Shown here piece after piece: positions 46,961-51,005 of a DNA stretch of 51,005 bases. Every line of letters starts with the position of its first letter. Position 1 is the first letter of the stretch. Source of the DNA: Ophiosphaerella korrae (lineage: Eukaryota; Ascomycota; Dothideomycetes; Pleosporales; Phaeosphaeriaceae); assembly GCA_028456385.1 (NCBI GenBank), contig JALNQF010000298.1, forward strand, positions 1-51,005. Direction: 5' to 3'. A model generated the notes under the pieces. That model was not told the DNA's origin and did not search any database. It saw only the letters and a program-made list of their open reading frames with translations. The translations under genes and the position numbers were made by a program.

Positions 46961-49752
46961 TCAAAAGTTTTCCTCGTCGGTATCTCCCGCCACCGCCTTT
47001 CGCTCAGCTAACTCTCTAATTTTCTCGCCCAGGACATCCCTCCCATACCGTGACGCAACCTTGCCTGCTAGGTCTAACATCTTTCCATTTGCATCGCGCA
47101 TAAAAGTCACTAACTCCAACGCCTTCATACCATGATCCTCGCCTGCCAGACACTCCAAGCCCAAGAGCTGCAAGAGGGCGCGATCAATACCAACTTCGAG
47201 GGTTGTGAGTTCCTGTCTCCGAGACGCCGACAGACGCGTGTGTTGCACAGTATTCGAAAGTTGTGAATGCAGTGTTGAAGACAGGATGAAAGCTTGTTCG
47301 TGCTCTTGTTGTCTACTCCCCTGGTTTGTGCTTGGCCCATCGTCGTCAACATTAGCCATGTCTTCGTCAGCACGATCTGCTCTAAATTTCCTACGATCCA
47401 CGGCGCTTGACAGCGGGATTTCGAAGTTAAACTCGCTAAGATGCGGCATCGGTGCTGAGGGATATATTTCTTTGCCTTTGATGATCATGCAGTGGAACTT
47501 GACGTCTGTGGCTGATGCATAGTCGTTAGCTACCCCAACAGGCCAATATGACTCTTCTTTGCCGCCCGTTGCAAGTCGTGTCAGGCATTTTGTATCGAGC
47601 ATGGGAACCCAACGGGCTTGACCGGTTGTCCGCCAAGCTAGGCAGGTAAGAAGGACACCAGAAGAGTCGTAAATGTAGGGCTCGCCTTCTGAGCTGAAGA
47701 ATACAGAAGTGAGTTGTGTACCAGGAGGAAGGGGGAGGATGTCAGAGTCTTGGTAGATAATGTCATGTTTGATATTTTCGATAGTGTAGAGGAGTTGGGT
47801 GCTGAGATCTGCTTGGATGGGTCCATTGCCAATTGTCAAGATGTAATCACGCCATGCAACGCATGTTACTCCCGGGCTAGATTTCTGGCGATACACACGT
47901 ATCGGGAGGCCGAAGAGCGAGTAAATACGTACATAATTTGCAGACGTTACTACGCAGATGTAGGAATCAGAGAGGGCAATTGCATTTACAGATTCACCTT
48001 TTGGTAAATTGGTGCGCCAATCTGTGCGCGATGTCCAGGTCTCGTGTGGGCGGTAATATACCATTGCTGAACTACCATCACCAGTACTATTGGGTTGGCA
48101 GGCAAATAGGGTACCATTTCCGTTCAAACATGCTTTGTCGTAAAGGAAAATATCCGTAAAATGGAAATTTCGGAATGTATGCTCATCATAGAATTTGACT
48201 GAGATAGTGTGATGCCGTCCTTCTTGGGATACTGTTTCTACGTAGCCGGTCAATGAGCAACATAAAAGCCTTCGGTTCCCACGCCATGGAGTGGCTCCTG
48301 GCTGGAACGGCTCCTGAATTTGTGGACGGAATTGGGCATTGTTGGTAGCTCGCCGTTTCAAAGAAGGCTCGAAGCGATTACCAAGATGAGTGTTCACTCG
48401 TTTGCCATGGCCGTTGATGGCTGATGCATAGCCAGCACCGTCATCGTCGACGACAAAATCGTTCATATCTTCGTCACCATCATCCTCCACCTCATCGTTC
48501 CTGAAGTCAGGGCCAAGGAGATCATCGAGAGAATCCGGAGTGCCATCTCTCCCACGTGGCCGCCTTTCTGGCAGGGTTACTTTTGGACCATCGATGAGTT
48601 TGTGTGGTGCGGGAGCCACTCCTGCTCCGCCCTTGACCGGATCATGGAAGAATGGGGCAGACACGGTGGGTTGTTGCAGCAACGGCAGATGGTCTACAGG
48701 CACGAAGTCAGTGTGGATGAACAACTCGCCTTCAGTATTCGTGTAGGATAAAATGTTTTCTGTGGGATGCCAAGCCATTGCAAGAATTGTGGCTTTCACA
48801 TCGTCTTGGGTCTTCAGCAGTTTCTGAGTTTTTGTATCCCAGAGGCTGAGATGAAGATCGCTTGAAGTGGTCGCCAAAAGTGCACCATTCGGCGACCAGG
48901 CTGCGGCTGTAATATCGGCATTATGGCCAGTCTTAAACACACGCTGCCGCTCCCAGTCGCCCGTTGACATGACTTGTATATCGCGCAGCGCAGTTGGTGC
49001 TGCAAATGCTCGCCCATCAGGGTGCCAAAGTACTCTTGAGCTTGACTCTGCATCTGTTTCCAGGATCTTGATTAGTCCGCCAATCTTCCTGACCAACTCA
49101 AATTCGTTTTGTTGCAGCAAGTACATGTAGATATGCCCATCTGTGCAAGACACGGCGAGCTGCTTGCCGCTCTTGTCAAAAGATATATGCTTGACACCCC
49201 GAGGTTGATCGCGCAGTGTTAATTTGATTTTGGTGTCTTTGGTATTTATGATTCTTACGATCAACTCACTAACCTCATTAGTCGGTGCTTGTGCCGTGGG
49301 CTGTTCGTCTGACTTACTCGCTCGCGACAGCAATCCAGTTCCCATCCGGGCTTACGGCTACATCTCGAATAGGAAGTGTTGCCCTTTCCAATAATTGTTC
49401 GAATTTGTTGCCCTCGAATGTATACTTGCTCACTGTTCCATCTTGAGATCCAGTGATGAAGAAACCGTTCTGCGTTCACGTTAGCACCTCGCTTCTCTGG
49501 CAGGCCAATACATACACTAGCTGTCACTGATGTATTATCTTCCTGGCAGTTATCTACCATTGTAGGTTCGTCATCAGATCCGGTGGTAAATACGCGACAA
49601 AAGTTATCGACTCCAGCTGTGACAAGTTTCGTTCCATCGGGTGTGTAGCTCAGATAGGTAGCGCCGGGAGCGTCTAGAAGTTTAATTAGTGTTTAAATAG
49701 AAACAAAATGTAAAGCCTACTTACGAGCTTGTCTGCCTTGGATTCTAGCCAT
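46961..49752 (-). CDS. Ctf4/Mcl1/SepB replisome adaptor (WDHD1/AND-1 homologue)
   Basis: Links the CMG helicase to DNA polymerase alpha and other partners at the fork. Minus-strand exons 49752-49725, 49673-49516, 49469-49318 and 49268-46961 give 881 residues. The join WIAVASD/ELIVRIINT across the last intron, and the GTATGT donor after SVTAS, were fixed by frame. The N-terminal WD40 propeller covers about 1-330 (GATYLSYTPDGTKLVTAG, NGFFITGSQDGTVSKY, ITAAAWSPNGALLATTSSD). An acidic linker with DDLLGPDFRNDEVEDDGDED follows, then the SepB beta-propeller (about 430-700; YYRPHETWTSRTDW, VTCVAWRDYILTIGNGP). The C-terminal helical part starts near 745 (LGLECLAGEDHGMKALEL) and ends REL-AERKAVAGDTDEENF. 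The start codon lies about 130 bp from the AT-rich block. Confidence 0.95.
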
Positions 49753-49889
49753 GCGGAGCCGGTTATAGGGAGAGTAAAAGACGAGGTACACTACGTGTAC
49801 TCAGAATACGCGTGGAAACGCGTTATTATGACCCGTCATTGCCCCCCGTTCAGCGGACCGAACCAAGCCGCACCTAGCCACGAACAACT

Positions 49890-49924
49890 AGCTACTAACA
49901 AGTAGCTTAGTTACTAGTAACTAA
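49890..49924. repeat. adjacent palindromes at the AT-block edge
   Basis: AGCTACT at 49890-49896 and AGTAGCT at 49901-49907 form a 7-bp inverted repeat around AACA. Overlapping by one base, TTAGTTACTAGTAACTAA at 49907-49924 is a perfect 18-bp palindrome. They lie exactly where base composition switches from normal to extremely AT-rich. Confidence 0.8.
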
Positions 49925-50945
49925 TAAAAAACTATTATATATATTTATTTTAACAATTATAGAAACTATAAAATTATACTATATATAATACTAGTATATA
50001 ATTATTAAAATATTATAATTATAAAAAAAATAAGTACTTAACTATAAAGTAGAATTTTTTTATAAGTACTTTTCTTCTTAATTAAAATTTTTCTTTAAGC
50101 TATTTCTTATAAACTTCTTTTTAAACTTTTTAATTACTTTTAAAATTACTTTTAAAATATATAAATACTTTTATAAGTTTATAAATTTTTAAAAAATTAA
50201 TTAAAAAGTTATATATAGTAGCTAGTTAGCTTAATTAATTATTTTTAAAAGTTACTTATTATCTATTTAAAAAATAAAAGCTAGTAATATAGTAATAAAT
50301 AGTTTATTAAATAATAAGCTATAAAAAATATTTTTAAGTAAGTAATAAACTTAATACTTTATTTTTTAAAAAAAAAGTAATACTATTTTTTTTTAAAAAA
50401 AAAGCTTTATTTAAGCTAATAAAAAAAACTTCTTAGTAATTTATTTAAAAATTAATAAATACTTTATTTAAAGTATAAAGTAACAGTTTTTTTAATTAAT
50501 ATAATAATAAAGTTAAAAAACTAAGTTAATATAGTATTATATATACTACTAAGTACTAGTAATAGTAAAACTACTATAAACTACTTAGAAGTAACTTATA
50601 AGTATATTTAATAAAATATTTCTAAAACTTAAGTTAAGCTTTAAAAAGTAATAATTTATAATATAATAAGTATAAACTTAAGTTAAAAATATAAAAGCTA
50701 CTTTTAATTTAGTTTAAGCTTTAGAAAATACTAATATAAAACTCGATTAAGTACTAAATATAATTTAATATAATATATATTATAAACTATTATAATAAAA
50801 AGTTAATAATATTATTATTTAGACTTAAAATAAAATAAAAGTAAAATAATATTATATAGTTTAAAACTTAGTATTAATAAAGTTTTTAAACTACTTTAAA
50901 TTCTAAAACTATTAATAATATAGTAATAAAAGTATTAATTTTATT

Positions 50946-50980
<35 letters not shown>

Positions 50981-51005
50981 TATTTTTTCTAATATATTTA
51001 TTAAG
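49925..51005. repeat. extremely AT-rich block with RIP-like composition
   Basis: About 1.08 kb to the window end with roughly 10 percent G+C. No gene or intact element can be read. Nearly every C is followed by T and nearly every G is preceded by A. CpA, CpC, CpG and TpG are virtually absent (exceptions near 49953, 50483 and 50743). This is the expected end state of repeat-induced point mutation on both strands of an old repeat, except that CpC and CpG have been consumed as well as CpA. The original element cannot be identified. Confidence 0.85.
50949..50976. repeat. TA dinucleotide microsatellite
   Basis: Fourteen uninterrupted TA units inside the AT-rich block. Confidence 0.9.

Overview
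The window is nuclear DNA from a filamentous ascomycete (Pezizomycotina). Short spliceosomal introns of about 45-140 bp with GTAAGT/GTATGT-type donors and CTAAC/CTGAC-like branch sites interrupt most genes. The gene families include several typical of this group: a Zn2Cys6 regulator, Pga1, Sld7, a plasma-membrane H+-ATPase and a DUF4267 protein. The right end runs into an extremely AT-rich block of the kind left by repeat-induced point mutation (RIP). A dothideomycete would fit, but the sequence alone does not fix the genus. I rebuilt the gene models by hand from reading frame, splice signals and family knowledge; exon coordinates are in each entry.

Layout. 1-2.7 kb: a 74-bp poly-G edge, a GC-rich leader and a low-complexity protein with a long Asn/Ser run. 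2.7-7.9 kb: gene-poor, degenerate DNA with relics of an ankyrin-repeat protein and a Pth11-like (fungal rhodopsin-domain) receptor. 8.0-10.5 kb: ER glucosidase I (GH63). 11.3-15.3 kb, all minus strand: a small secreted protein, Sld7, a DUF4267 membrane protein and an unrecognised protein with an uncertain splice. 16.0-20.8 kb: a divergent metal-transporter pair, a CDF exporter of the Mn type and a ZIP importer. 22.8-25.3 kb: a Zn2Cys6 transcription factor preceded by a perfect inverted repeat. 25.4-28.3 kb: a TTC36-like TPR protein, a small candidate protein and 4-hydroxyphenylpyruvate dioxygenase.

29.9-49.8 kb is a dense housekeeping block: PMA1-type H+-ATPase, aldo-keto reductase, splicing factor SF3B2, an RS-rich protein, RNA polymerase III subunit 2, an F-box-like protein, Pga1, alpha-tubulin and the replisome adaptor Ctf4/Mcl1/SepB. 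49.9-51.0 kb is the AT-rich block, in which nearly every remaining C is followed by T.

Most genes act independently in core processes: glycan trimming and GPI synthesis in the ER, replication, splicing, Pol III transcription, cytoskeleton and proton pumping. The plausible functional pairing is CDF and ZIP, which share one intergenic region. I found no convincing new multi-gene system. The most unusual signals are the CpT-only composition of the AT block and the palindromes at its edge, the receptor relic, the secreted effector-like protein, and the very short apparent intron in Sld7.
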